A stretch of 64,000 nucleotides of DNA from the NCBI GenBank assembly GCA_023653785.1, contig JAMKCH010078655.1:28689-92688 (forward strand), read 5' to 3'. This document shows positions 49,076 to 62,214 of this stretch, one piece after another (position 1 is the first letter of the stretch; every line of letters starts with the position of its first letter). The position numbers and the translations under genes are program-made. Below the pieces are notes generated by a model, which worked only from the letters and a program-made list of their open reading frames with translations, had not been told where the DNA came from and did not search any database. This DNA comes from Ophioderma brevispina (Eukaryota > Echinodermata > Ophiuroidea > Amphilepidida > Ophiodermatidae).

Positions 49076-49283
49076 TTTTTATTCCGAATATTTCGAGAAA
49101 CATTCTCCGTCCTCAGCAGATTTTAGCTATAGTGATGGGGCTGTGACTAGCAAGTTTACTGATTCTTCTAGCTGGCAAACACCAAGTAGAAAACACCACC
49201 AACGTCAGGAGTATAGATCTGCTAGTCAACATCAAACCAGCTGGGATGGATAATGGTTCCTGAAATATTTTGGATTAAAAGGT
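49076..49283. mobile_element. palindromic MITE, left copy
   Basis: Arms TTTTTATTCCGAATATTTCG with GAGAAACATTCTCCGTCCTC are inverted at the right side (GGATGGATAATGGTTCCTGA, AATATTTTGGATTAAAA). The paralogous copy at 61998-62214 preserves the pairing better. Confidence 0.7.
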
Positions 49284-49734
49284 CAGTTTTAAAACCTAAA
49301 TTTTCAGTTATTACTTTCAATCAGAATGAAAATATGACAGGAAATTAGATTGTCCTCCTTCAAATGGATACTTTTATATATGGACATCATTAATTGGTAT
49401 TTTCTGTATGCATTAATTCGGCATATCTCTAACCTCACCGTTTTACTGCATTTTATTGCACTTATTCAGAAATGTCAAGCAGACCCGCCCTGGTCGTTTG
49501 TTTTAGGGGGAATTCCCTTAGATCTCACAAAATAACGCTACCTCCTCTTTAGTGGTGTCAATCAGTTGGAAGTCAGTTTTCTGAGTGATTTAGGACAATG
49601 TGATATATAATAACTGTGTGTCACTGACACTGATTTAGAGATAATAGCCATTTGACTTTCTTTTTCATTTTCTTCTTCTGAGTAACACTATAAAAATACT
49701 GCAAGTACACTGTGTCATCCCCTGGGCAGATGGC

Positions 49735-49800
49735 AACTGGAACTTGACCTCAAATGACCTTTGACCTGGTCCATGACCTTTGACATCACCCCAAGTGAAG
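49735..49800. repeat. AGGTCA/TGACCT patch
   Basis: Contains a perfect inverse DR1 (TGACCTTTGACCT, 49755-49767) and a further CCATGACCTTTGACATCACC. The paralogous patch at about 62668-62712 is nearly the same, with one site mutated. Confidence 0.6.
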
Positions 49801-50415
49801 GAACCCTAATTGCCGGATAAACTTGGATTGATGAGAGCCCAATTTTACTTTAATATTTTATTTTTAGTTGCAAAAATATTGGGTGAGACATAGTCAAAGC
49901 CCAATATTTTAAAACTTATAGTGAGACCAATAAATATTGGGCTAAAATCTCCAATTTTATCATTATTTTTGGGATCCAATATTTTCCCGGACTTGGATCC
50001 ATACAAACAAATATAGTGTATGAGACCTTACTTCAACTTTTTCGAAGGAGACCTAAAACAAAAACCTACTGAACACACATTATACATACATACCATACAT
50101 ACACGAATGCGTGCGAATCGCAATATCCCCTCCCCTACTACATCTGCTTTTTCAGCCAGTGGGACTAAAAATGACCATATATCCCAGGAACTGTTAGTCC
50201 AATTCTGATGGGGATTTAGCTCGTGGTATATAACACATGGCAATGCATTGATACTCATTTAGATTTTGCACCAAAAAGACTCATTGCTTGAGCTCATCGC
50301 CCCCCCCTTTTTGGCAAATTGTTATTACAAATATGGATAAATCATCTTGTCCAGTTAATGCAAGAAGTCGTAAGTGCAATAGCTGCCATTTTCCAGCATG
50401 CCCATCAAACATACA

Positions 50416-50766
50416 TTAAAGGTGTCGTGTTTGTTCCGATTATGTCTATTTGTGTTTCTCTATTGATTCCTAGAGTCCTAGCACTTGGTCACATACATTC
50501 CCATCAAGTAACCGTGGGAAACAAAACTTGGGTTTTTGATGGAGACTCAATAATGCATGGTGCCAGCCATTCAATACTTACTGTGCTAATATGATTGTTT
50601 AACCACTAAAACAGCGTTTTTTGTTTAATATCTTGGGAAGGTGGATTTGGGCCCTCAAATTTCAGGACGACGACGGAAAAACGGCCTTTCATCTGATATA
50701 AATGATACTACTGTTCCGGTTAAATTGGGAGGGGGTCCCAAAAACTATCGGAACACGCACCTTTAA
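50416..50766. mobile_element. TTAA-flanked MITE, copy B
   Basis: TTAAAGGTG start and CGGAACACGCACCTTTAA end. It is colinear with 31701-32042 and 63337-63678 but has extra single bases throughout (for example TTTGTGTTTCTC for TTGTGTTCTC). Confidence 0.85.
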
Positions 50767-50939
50767 TTGCCAAGTCTTTGGTCGTGTTCTTGTAATGGTT
50801 CTGTCACCTTCAGGAGCCACCTGATTCAAAGAAAGAAGAGTTATACGTGGCAGCAATTTATCACAGGGCAAGCTTGCACTTACAATCCATCTTGCGTCCG
50901 CATGACTATTCGGAATGCATTCCTTTTGTTATCAGACTG

Positions 50940-51410
50940 GATTTCCTGTAATTTCTTGTTATATGAATACTCTGAAGTGCAATGGGTTCACATATCATTG
51001 CACTGGCTTCCAATTATGCAGATAACAGTTTTTGAAGTACTTTCAGTTCTAAAAAGGTCATCCATGATCACAACTTCTATATAAGACTCATCCAGCTGTA
51101 TTTTATCACCAGGACCCCTCAAATTTACCTTCTAGCTGCCAGTTGATCAAGTGTTATACAGCCAAAAGAAAATTGTGCTTAATTTTCATGATTGGCTGTG
51201 GTGAAAGACTTTCATTTACAATCCAACAATGAGTAATTTTCAAAGATAATTTCAATTTGGTATATTCTAGCTGGCAGCAACAAACTATTACAGAAGTTCA
51301 TTATAGACCCACCAAAGCTGGTCATTATTACTTTGTACTAACCTTTCTTGATTGAAATCGGTCCACGCTCTTCATCTGGTATCATAACCAAGCATGCTTA
51401 AGAAGATGTT
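50940..51410 (+). mobile_element. possible LINE polymerase thumb remnant
   Basis: A plus-strand LHWLPIMQITVFEVL followed by VLKRSSMI, and later PLKFTF and LPVDQVLYSQKK words, resembles the LHWLPV-xxRI-xFK thumb region of many CR1/L2-like LINEs. It is short and frameshifted. The same words occur at the end of the right copy (about 63900-64000). Confidence 0.45.
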
Positions 51411-53700
51411 GGTATTATTTAATTTGAAACAAAAGTGTTAAGATTAAAAAAACACAAAAACTTTCCCTTCCCCATGCAAAGGGACTTTTCCCTGCCAGTT
51501 TTTTCAGATTTGTTCCCTCTTACAACAATAGGGGGCGCCACAGAACATCAACAAGTCACATCATCTATAGTTATACAAGAGTTTCTGTTAACATTCAACT
51601 CATGTGCCATTGGTGGCACTGCAACCTAACCTTGACTCGTACCCAATGATAATCATTATCAGTTACCCGCTGGGTAACATCCGAGCTTGAACGACTCTTT
51701 GATGGCAACCTTTCTGTTCTTGCCCGTAATCAACCTCTTTGAGGGGTAGTAGACCAACTTTTGCTGGGAGGGTTGTCATGGTTTTGTAGTAAAAATCACC
51801 TGGTTGAGTCGAAAAACTAAAATCACCTGGAGAGATGAAATTAATCTTGACTGAGACGGTCACTGACCATACAACTTTAGGTAAACGTCGGCCCTTTGTA
51901 CAATTTTGTGAGAGTTTTGCGTTAATTTTTGGGTAATTTTTTTGTGATACGATGGCCAGAAATTTAGAAATTGGCTCATTATAGCAGCTTATGCATGTAC
52001 TAAAAGGTTTCTTCTCTACTGTGAAATCCTTGCGAATAAATGTAAGCCTTTCTTCTCTAAACAAATATCCAACTCAGACAAATAAGTTAACTTGAAAGCT
52101 AATGCAATAAGCACAAATATTAACTACAGAATAATTTAAAATGACTTTGGCAAATACATTTTGTTGCATTAAACTTACATAAATGTACAAAACTTCATAG
52201 AATAAAATGCTTTTATTAATTTACCAGAGCATATTATTTTTAATTGACGTACGCACAATTAACGAGCATGAATCAACCACTGCAGGAAGTTATGATGAAA
52301 TATATAAATCAGGCGCAACCATTTACAAAAGAGATCATTAATTTAAGCAAGCACTCTTTCCAGGTATAGACCCCAATTGCCACCACCCATCCATTTTATT
52401 ATCTTCTTCTCTATGAAGATGTCTGGAAATTTGGACTGCAAATTTATGTTCTTTTTGTAGGAGTTTGTAACATTTTGTTAAAGCCACTATCCAGTCATTT
52501 TGTTTTTTCCAAAATCAAATACCCATTCTGTGGTCTTAAATTGCTATTGTTAGGTAGTATCACAGCTTATATTACTCTTTACTGTTTGTGAAAACAGACA
52601 CTAAAGCATTTTAAAGCTTCTTGTAGTATCCATTTAGGACTGTTTTGTGTACTAATAAAAGTTCGTATCCGACTTTTTTTGTAAACAATGCGTAAGAATC
52701 GTATTTCTTGAAAATATGTGCATATTAAGTTTAGCCCTTACGGTCTCTACTTCCACCATTTCCATACACATTGCAAAAAAATGGACTTCGATGCTCAAAA
52801 AGAGGGGCGCGATTGGTTTACATTCTGAAGAAATCGCTGATAGTGGCTTTGAAGTTACGGTCTGTTCATACTTTACTGCATTGCATGGCATTGCAGTGCA
52901 GCCTTTCAATTGTTACTACTCCTGCAATTTACTTGCAGTAAGCCCTATTTACTGCAATGCAATGCAGTAATGCAACACTTCATCGTATGGAATGTGGCAG
53001 TGTGAGGCAGTGCATTGTACTGCATTGGAATGCACTACAATGCATGCAGCAAAAAAAATGTTTCCTTAAAAAAACCAATAGTCACATCATCTCCTTATAT
53101 TTAAACCGCTATATTATGTACGTCTTTCTCCCCATACATCTTTTTATTTCGCGGGAATTGAAGTTAAAAATATGCAGTATTTGTGATGCAATGCGCAACA
53201 AAGTTTAATGGTGATGTATCAAGATGCAGTTGGGTTCAGTACCCCATTTTGCTAGAGTCAATTATATTCAGGTTTACTTGCGACATGTGCAACCTGTGCT
53301 TGGTTGACCTGCCGTCATTGATTACGAGTGAAGGAGTTAAGTAACGGGACATTGTAATATTTACTGCATACTACGTTTTGAAGTATGGAACAGACGTTCA
53401 GCTATCAAATGAAAAGCCATCATTACAGAATTAGATCTACCATAACTAATGTTGCTAATCCGACACGGATGTGATTGCTGAAAATCCAGAATATGTTGAC
53501 CTCTCAAATTAACAAAATAGCACCCGTCGAAGCAGCTGAGGCATATAGCAAAACCAGCAACCTAAGGATGGTTTCTAGACCGATTTATGAACACCTGTGA
53601 AGAATTAGGAGAGGGGATTAAAGTGTGCATATTTTGATCTAAAGTTAGCAAAATCATCGAGGGTTTGTTCTGAAAATTACCCAGAAAATGGCCAAGATGC
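51411..53700. other. no gene recognised; TGCA-rich palindromic patch
   Basis: A minus-strand 133-codon frame (51663-52064) has no known domain. About 52875-53055 is dense in TGCATTGCA/TGCAATGCA words on both strands. The rest is AT-rich and unassigned. Confidence 0.4.
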
Positions 53701-53739
53701 CTTTTAGCCCTAAGCCCATCATCGAAATTTTTAGCCAAT

Positions 53740-54010
53740 CGTATCCCTGAAATGCAGTTGCGAACGGGTGGGGGGGGTGGCCAGGTTCCCCCCTGAGAAC
53801 GAATTTTGGCCGTGAAAAAATTGACAAAAATCATGCTAAAGGTCAGCCGTATTTTAGCCCTCTGGGGGGGGCCCAGGTTGCCCCCTGACGATTTTGGCCC
53901 GGGAAAAAATTGACAAAAATCAATCATGCTAATCACCTTTTTTTAGCCCTCTACCGGGAAAAATTGGCCTTTTTGAAGCCCCCCTCAGAGGGAAAATTTC
54001 CCAAGACTGG
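53740..54010. repeat. minisatellite, unit ~100 bp, about 2.5 copies
   Basis: CCCAGGTTGCCCCCTGA-like text, a TTTTGGCC word, GGAAAAAATTGACAAAAATC and ATGCTAA recur near 53780, 53870 and, decayed, 53950. The minus-strand frame here repeats its own peptide for this reason. Confidence 0.7.
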
Positions 54011-54894
54011 GGAAATTTGACCCCCTCAGAGCGGGCAGGCCCGCTACCCCTGCTGAAAGGGAAAAAAACGATACTTATTATGCAGCCTCAGTACACCAGC
54101 CTATACAGAAATGCATGATAGCAATTTCTGGAATGGTAGTTTTAACCAGGTAGGGGACAATTAAGGATTACACAGGGGTCAAATTTTAATGATCCGGTCA
54201 TGTTGAAAATATCCACAGCATTTGTCCAACCATAAGGATTTCCAAAAAGGTATAGAGTATTGGTACTATTTACAACCCAAAGTTTTGGAGTTCTAGGCTA
54301 AAAACCTCAAACAGGCCAAAAGGTAATTTCAGTTGTACAGGGTCAATTTTAAGTTGCACCGATTTTGGATTGCAAAAATGGTGCAAATTTTTGGTGGAGG
54401 GCATAGGATTTCAAATAAGGAATAGTTTGAGTGTCCAAATGCTTGTTTTTAACCAAGTAGGGGGAACAAGGTCAAGCCCCCTTGAATAAAATGGACGTAG
54501 ACCTTTGTACCCCCTGCTTTGGTAACTAAGGCATTTTAGACAGTCAAAACTATTCTTATTTTATCCTAGAGCTCCACAGATAATAGCACCATAATTTTAT
54601 CCAAATCGGACAACTTTTATTTTGACCCCTGTACCACTGAAAATGAACCCTTTTTATTGATTTCTGCTGTTTTTAGCCTATACTCCAAAACTTTAGTTGT
54701 AGTTAGTACAAACTCTACCTTTTTTGAATCCTTCTGATCAACTAATAATGTTGGTATACTTTTCACCATTATTGAATTTTTTTGTGTGGCCATGGTATGT
54801 AATGCTGCATATCAGGTGTTTTGTCCGCCTTTCATGATACCGAAAATTTGCTCGGCTCATGAATATTTACAAAACCAAGGCAATACTGCGGGTA

Positions 54895-55959
54895 GTAGGG
54901 GTGGGCTATAGAGGGTTTAAAATTGGTTCACTTTTCAGAACAATGCTCATCACCCTTATTTTGATTACTTTATCACCACGATACCATTTCCCGAAAAGTT
55001 TTTTTTTAAAATTTGCGAATCCCCAGGGGTTGCCCTGGCCAAAACGTGAAAAATCAAAGATGGCCGACAACTCAATCATAACAAAAATATGGTTTTTAAC
55101 AATTTTCGGTACTTCTTTAATCTTTATGCACAAATTGTTATCTTTCCTTATTTTTTTGGGATAGGGAATTCATTTGTACAAGTTTCTGTGAAATTTAGAC
55201 ATGTCGGTTTCTTAACACGGGCCCTATTTGTCCAAAATTTAGATTGAGAGGGCGCTCTTTTCAGATTTCTTGCAAATGCTTTTGTCATTTCATAAATTTG
55301 AGTATGCAGTTTGCGAAATACTACAGGTACACCGTGCTATGAAACTTTTAAACTCATAGATCAGTATTTTGGCCATATATCACTATTTTGAATATTGCAT
55401 GGAGCAGTCTATTGAAATGTTCGGGGTCAATTCACTTTAGTACCATGTACATTTCAATGACAATGCAATATTTGAGATTCAAATGAGCACCACAGCCAAA
55501 CCGCCTTTTGCAATTTGAAGCTCAAATTCCATGGGTCGCTTGCACCTGTATCGGTTTTATATTTGGAACATTACATTAAAAACATTGACATATTTGTGAG
55601 AAAAAGCAAGCGCCCTCACCACGCAAAATTGGCATAAATGGTCGATTTTACAAAAACGTTGGTCCATTTTTTGTAAACTTTAAAAAATGGATTCCTTTCT
55701 TGATCTCATAAACTTAAATATGCACCAAGATAATGTTCCTACAAAATTTATTAAAGTCCAAACATTTTAAAACATCAATTTTTTTGTCCTCCTGGCGGCA
55801 TCCTTGATTTTGTACGATTTTGGCTGGGGCATCCTGGATTGTGCATGTTTTTCGCCGATTTTTTTTCAAAAATGGTATCAGTACACATAACTTCTCAAAT
55901 GTAAGGTTTGATGAAGCATGTTCTGAAAATATTCACCACCTTCCATAGCCCACTCCTAA
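54895..55959. mobile_element. ~1.07 kb inverted-repeat element
   Basis: The left end TAGTAGGGGTGGGCTATAGA matches, inverted, the right end CCATAGCCCACTCCTAATGG. Pairing continues inward in patches (TTTTCAGAACAATGCTCATC, GATACCATTT, and a GGATGCC/GATGGCC region) for about 200 bp. No transposase or clear target duplication. Confidence 0.55.
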
Positions 55960-58557
55960 TGGTAGTTGACAGGATAGAACATTACCATTTTTGTAAACAT
56001 TTTTTTTTTTTTTTTGCATTCTTTAGATGCTAGGTATTAAATTCGCAGCAGCGAAGTAGATAATCTAGATATGGCGGCAAAGAAGGATTTATTGTTGTGT
56101 ACTAGAGAAAATCCAAACATGCTTCTCTAGGCTGATTATATGTATGACAGCAGGCAAGTTTCAAATTTTAGTTTTGTCCAAATTTGTATCCTCAGAAAAT
56201 CTCAATTCACTTTAAAAAGGCATTCATACCAACTAATCGATACCACATTCACATGTGCACACTGTAATTATGTGGGCCTTTGTGTAAAGACATAACACTG
56301 TAAACTCAAATGTTCTACTACGATAATCCACATTCAAGGGGGTTATTTTTGGTGACAATAATAATATACTCCTAATAGGGTCAATTGTTTTACCACAATA
56401 AGTCTTCTAAGTAGGGGCATGTTTGTTAGGGGTAGGGCGCTGGGATACTTGTGATTGTTCTCAAGTGCTACAAGACACTGCAAGACCACTGTCCTGGGCC
56501 AGCCACTTGAAGCATCAGTGCATGCAGTGTCTTCGTAGTGGTCCTTTAAGCCTGGTTGATACTTTGGTGGTTCCCTGGGTTGGGGGGGGATGTGCCACCA
56601 GGGACTTTCGAAACTATTACGCAAGGGTTATTGGTATATACCCCATTTTTTCAGAAATTTCAAGCTTTTTGACAATTTTCTGGCAGTTTGGAGACAATCA
56701 GAGCCCTCAAAAGGATTCTCATAAAATGACCCGTCAAAGGATTTCTCATGAAAAAAGACCCAATGTACCCCCCATCCCAACCTTAGCACCTGAGAACAAT
56801 CAGAAAATGACCTTAATATGACGAAATTGAGCACATAAAATTCTCACCATATTTGGAACTTTTGGTATCCTCGAATATCCATGATAAAACACAACCCGTC
56901 TCAACTGATTGTGCAGGATAAAAGACTAAAACAGAAAAGAATGTTTTCTATAAAATGGTCTTTTTTTCAAGACAACCTCTTTCTGATGTGCCTTTTTCAG
57001 AGCACTTCTTGTTACTAGTTTGATCTCCGGGTCACTCATGCCTTTTTGCATTCCTGCAAACTGCCGCTTTGGGCATTATTGTCCTTTTGTGTCCTTTGTA
57101 CTCCTTTTCTATTCATCTCGGTTTACTTCTCTTTCTACTTGCTTTTTTTCATGCGCTCTGCTTCGGTTCTCGTGTGGTGGGAGTGCCATCCTTGTCTGTC
57201 CTCTTGAAAAAGACCTTTTATAGTGTCGAAATGTCATTTGTTCTTTCTGTTTTAGTCTTTATATCCTGCACACATCCAATGTTGCAGTTGAGACCAGAGA
57301 GTTGAGACTGATGTTTTTTATATTGTAAATCCTGTTCTCTTAGTCTCTTCGAATCCACTTGCCTCCTGGTGTGTGTTTTTAACTTTGGAGTTCTGTTGGG
57401 ACTATCTTGTTTTGCTGTCTAATCCTAAATAGGTTCTATCTATATATCATATAGACAAGTCTGTCCATGGAGTTGTTAAAACCTCATGGTCTGTCCAGCC
57501 AAGAGATGGCCTATTATCTGCCATGGGAGGTATTGCCATTCAAATGGGATCCAAACCTTCCAGTCTTCTTTATGGTCTGTACTCACACTTAAGAGCTTAT
57601 GTACAATTCAAAATCTGCACTAAATCTTACATTTTGGGTAATGTTTTAATGGACCCCCCCCCCCCCCCCCTTAAGCAAGGCTTCTATCACTGTATCACCA
57701 GAGTGTCCTGAGATGGACAATTAGCCTCAAATAAATAAATGTGTCTACAAGTAATATAAGGACCAGGTTAGAACAATCTTAGGTACTTTTATCCAACCAC
57801 TTCTTCATTTTTGGACAAGACAATCCCTTCAGTCTTAAGGCCCCCACTTCACTTTAATTGGGCTTTCCTGTATTGCAAAGTGGTGTCTTTTTTCTTTGTT
57901 CTAACTTGGTCTTTTAACAAGACCCACTTAAAGTGTCAACGAGAGAGTTCAAATAACAGTGTCCCGAAAAATAGGAAAATTCTGATTTTGCACCTGTGTA
58001 AAGCTTTCTATAAAAAATAATCCCCATCTGAAAGGATAGGCGGAAACTATTCTTTGGGTACCAAATTTGTGAAATTTCTAATTGTGTATAGGATCAAATA
58101 CGAAATTCACCTATTTTTCTAATTGAAATATAAGCATATACGAATTCACCTTTGTTTCCATTTTACGTGTGATTTCTGTAGCCAAAACATGGTAGGGAAT
58201 CTATTGGGAGTCTAATCTATAGGAGATCCTATATTATCACAGAAAATGTGGACGACATTGAAATCTCTCTTGCACCTTTAAGAGATAAATCCTTGTTGTA
58301 GTGTAGAGATTTCTTCGACACTGAATTGGGGCCTGGCTTGAGGAGCACTTACTAATTTACAGTGCAGTGCAGCAGTGGTGGGATTTAAGAGTCTCAGCAG
58401 TGTCAGCTAAAATCTTGTCTCTCAGGTCCTCATCCACCCCTCCGACACGACCCCCGCATCACACGAAGTGCAACATTGCGTAGCTTCGGTGCGACTCAAG
58501 GCCCCCCTACCTTAAGTTGCTGACAGAGCCCTTTTCCTTAATCCGCTGTTGGCATTT
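55960..58557. other. no gene recognised
   Basis: AT-rich and unassigned. A stretch near 57195-57235 carries a CTTGAAAAAGACC...GTGTCGAAATGTC arrangement reminiscent of retroelement ends. A C run lies at about 57655-57670. Confidence 0.35.
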
Positions 58558-59240
58558 GGTATTAGTGGCAACAGGTTAAATTGTTCCATGAAGTCCTTAA
58601 TGTACATCCATTTCTGTTAGACTCCGTCTGTTGAACGTGAACAGCGCGTCGTCAGGCCAAGCTTAGCTGTTGTACTCTCCGGAGGTGTCAGAGAGTAGGG
58701 GCGGCCTTGTGATGATGATTACCCTCTAGTTAGGGGCGGAAAAAAACTGTACTGGTGGCCAGTGGAAAGTTCATGGTAAAAGTGAGAGACCCCAAGTTTC
58801 TACTGGATAGTCGTTGTGGGGCTGTAACAGCAAATGACTGTTCTTGTTTCAGATTGCCAGTCAGGTATTGTAAGATCAAGATGCGCTCATTTAAGTTGAC
58901 AAGGTTGGCACATGACTTGAGAGCCTTGGTGATAAAAGAACACCCCCACAACTCCTGTAGCTGCATTTCTCTCGTTCTTCCATGCAGAGGCTGTGAATGT
59001 AATAATAAGTGCAAATCCATGGATATTCTCCTGTAGTAGAGTCCACATGTGCACAATGCGGTGTTCTTGTATGCAGATGACATCGATATCATACAGTTGG
59101 GCTTCATGTACGAGTTCTTCTTCTTGGCTGTTGTTGAAAGTGTCTGGACATTAAAATGTGCTAATGATGAAAGCATTTATGCGTCTAACAAGTTGTCCAT
59201 GCATCTTTGTCAATATCAGAGTTGGCAGTGCCAATAGGCT
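58558..59240 (-). mobile_element. LINE endonuclease remnant in right duplication copy
   Basis: Minus-strand, frameshifted text matches the 46 kb endonuclease: AHFNVQTL, a HEAQLYD-type stretch recoverable only across frames, and FYHELS and LNERILILQYL in other frames. It is truncated at the duplication edge. Confidence 0.75.
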
Positions 59241-61997
59241 TTAGGACCAACCAATATGCATGTTGGTATAGACCAATGTTGATCAGAAGGCAAAGACTAT
59301 AAATCAGGGGCTTTAACACTGGTGCTACGTTGTGAAAACTATTAATCTTGTCAATTAGCTAAATAGTAGATGGGATTCGCCAGGTCTCCAGCACCCGTTT
59401 CTGTTGGGGAAGGTGGTCCATTAGCTTTGTATTTACGGTGACACTCTGCCAACTGGCAGCAGTTGCCTTTTCTGTCAGGGATGGTCCCTTAGCCTTTTTT
59501 CTTTTTTTTTTGCACACACGAACCAACCTACAAGGCAGCAGGGTACTATTTCACCATAGTTGGTTTGACCTAAGTACTATTACCTTATGGACCCTACTCA
59601 CTCAATAAAGGAGATAAAGGAATGAAAGAAGGAGTAGTCACTGCACCAGTTGGCACCCACACGGTTTTTGCAAGACAAAGAGAGGTGGAGGATGCTGTCT
59701 CCTTTGTGGGAAAAGAGTCCGAGACAACCTCCCCACTTCCTGGATGTCCGTGGGGGTTGCACCTGAAGAAGTAAAACAAGATCATGAGAGAGTTTTTAGG
59801 AGGGAAGTTAACCTGATTATAAAAATTTTTTCTACTAATCTAAAGTGGCCCTGTTAAAAATGTTAGTGTATTTTGTGAACTTAATGGGATGATGCCCAAT
59901 GTTTGAAATGCAATTTTTGCCATGTGATAGTTGGTTGGACCTGACGACTGACGATCTTCCATAGAAAATGGTCAAACTAGATTCTTATGAAAAATCATAT
60001 TGCCTGCAATTAAATTTTCATGAATTGAAATTTACACAGGATGTAGTAGTAGAATAAATACTCAATTAGTTGTCAAAGTGTGTCGCCATTGATATTTTAT
60101 GTTTGCAATAAATGAGACTTTGAAACAGCTTACCGTTTTCCCTCCAGCAAAATAAAAATGCGGAAATAGCTTTAAGTCTCACCGGTAATAGGCAGCAATG
60201 GGTCTCATGCGCACAAGACATCCCACCGGCAGCAATAGAAAGCCAATTGGTTTTTGCCTGTCTCCAGCGGGGAAAGGAAAAACGGGGCAAAGTGGCCATG
60301 GGAAGCAATGACCGGAATGTACGCCCCGCTTCCGGGTTCGCAAATTTGACTTGACACCGATCTGCCAAATTCGGAAGGTTCAATGTACAGTCAACATTCC
60401 CGGAAAACCCCGAAGACTTCAGGAAGCTAGTGCATGGTGGATACAGAACAGCGACTGAAAATTACCTGTTATGGTGCAGGGACATCTCACAGGCAATGGA
60501 AAGCAATTGCTTTTTGGCAATATCCTCAGGAAAAAGTGGTCGAGGGGTAATAGACAGCAATGGGTTTTCTGAGGGGAAAGTGGCCGAGGGGCAATAGACA
60601 GCAATATGCCTCAACAAAAAATAGTTCCTGATGTCCGAGGAGCATAATAAGGCAACTGAGGTAACTCAATTGCTCAAGTTGCAATTGCCATTCAGACGTG
60701 TTAGGGTTAAATGAACTCCCCCGCTCCCCTGGGATAATTTTTATAATGGAAAATTAAAATGTTGCCCTTACTTTTCACTAGTACAGAGCAAGGTTGCATG
60801 TACATGGAACAGGCACCATTCATCACAGTTACCTCTTATGCAGCTGCAGCAACAATTTCAGAATTTTGGACCATTCCTCTTACCTTACAAAGTTACCATT
60901 ATTAGCTTTCTTTAGAGTAAACAATTAAGGTGCAAAAAACAGATTTTGAGGTATCCATACATTTTATCATTGCAGTAATTTCATATCGTCGCTGGGCCAT
61001 TTTGACCCATTTTTTACCCCATGTAACTTTAAATTGGAGGAAGGTACATGTTTTCTTATCAAATATTTGCAATCTGCAGCAAAAGGTAATCCAGAATACC
61101 AAGGGGTGTAGTTCTTTACTTATGGCCTTCTGAATATTGAATTTCACACCGGTACATGTTTTTGAGGTGACCCCTTCAAATTTGAAATTGCTGCAGTGTG
61201 AAAACAAAAAGAGTTAGAGAGCTCAAATTTACAGGATTTTTGTTTCATGAATATCTTTCAATACAACAAAAACGAAAGAAATCCATGATATGATGGTGTA
61301 CTCGATTTGTTGAATTGGCATAGAATGACCCAAGTCATGTTACCGTTATTACTACATGTGAGGTTTTGCTCTTGGTTGATGTACATATGCGTTTTTTCCC
61401 ACCCAACAACGATATAGATTACACATTCAATAGACTTCTTACCTTGTATTTCACTACAGAAATGTCTTAAAAGTGAAAAAAAAGTGATTTTGTTTGCCTA
61501 TACATATATTTCAACATAAAATATAGACAAATTCATATTTGATCCAATACAAAATAAGAAATTTCACAAATTTGGTACCAAAGGTATCGTTCTCAGCTTA
61601 AAACCTTTCCAATGAGAGTAATTTTTTATGGAAAGCTTTATATCAGTGTAAAAACATGCCTTTAAATTTGCTTAAAGGGACACTTGAAATGTGAAATTTC
61701 TCATTGCACCTTTAACAATCCTGCATGAGCTTGAAAGAGTGAACTTTATACTCAACCTTTAAATTTGCAACAGATGATAATTTTAAAAGTTAACAGATTT
61801 GTGACCACGCCAACTGTGAAGGTTTTAAAAAGGTAATACTATAGTACATGCACACACACACTCATTTAACTGGAAGTTGCATATGAAACAATGGTTTACA
61901 CCCAATCCAGTTTTAATTATGGATGAATTGATTTTTTAAATATGTGTTGGTTAAAGACATGAAAATATGAGATTTAAATGGTTCATCAACACTCACA

Positions 61998-62214
61998 TTT
62001 TTATTCCGAATATTTCGGAGAAACCATTCTCCGTCCTCAGCAGATGTTAGCTGAATAGGGATGGGGCTGTGAACTAGCAAAGATTTATGATTCTCAGCTG
62101 GCAACACCAAGTAGAACACCACCAACGTTCAGGAGTAGAGAATCTGCTAGTCAACATCAAACATCAGCTGAGGATGGAGAATGGTTTCTCTGAAATATTT
62201 GGAATAAAAAGGTC
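61998..62214. mobile_element. palindromic MITE, right copy
   Basis: TTTTTATTCCGAATATTTCG, GAGAAACCATTCTCCGTCCT and CAGCAGATGTTAGCTG at the left pair with CATCAGCTGAGGATGGAGAA, TGGTTTCTCTGAAATATTTG and GAATAAAAA at the right. The element is almost one hairpin. Confidence 0.75.

Larger units (their letters stand above)
45715..51085. repeat. large direct duplication, left copy
   Basis: From TATTAGTGGCAACA (45716) onward the sequence matches 58558 to the window end in the same order and orientation. The match covers the LINE endonuclease, its 5' leader, the 47.1-48.4 kb region, a palindromic MITE, an AGGTCA patch, the TTAA MITE and an LHWLPI-type fragment. The offset grows from ~12,843 to ~12,913 through many small indels. 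Confidence 0.9.

Noticed and set aside
51663..52064. 133-codon minus-strand frame
   Set aside because: No domain, no supporting splice context, and no second copy to test conservation.
57195..57235. Hammerhead-ribozyme-like arrangement seen at Penelope-type ends
   Set aside because: The CTGANGA core is not intact and no stem pairing could be confirmed.
60902..61207. 101-codon minus-strand frame in the right duplication copy
   Set aside because: The left copy (48.0-48.4 kb) does not keep the frame and no domain is visible.
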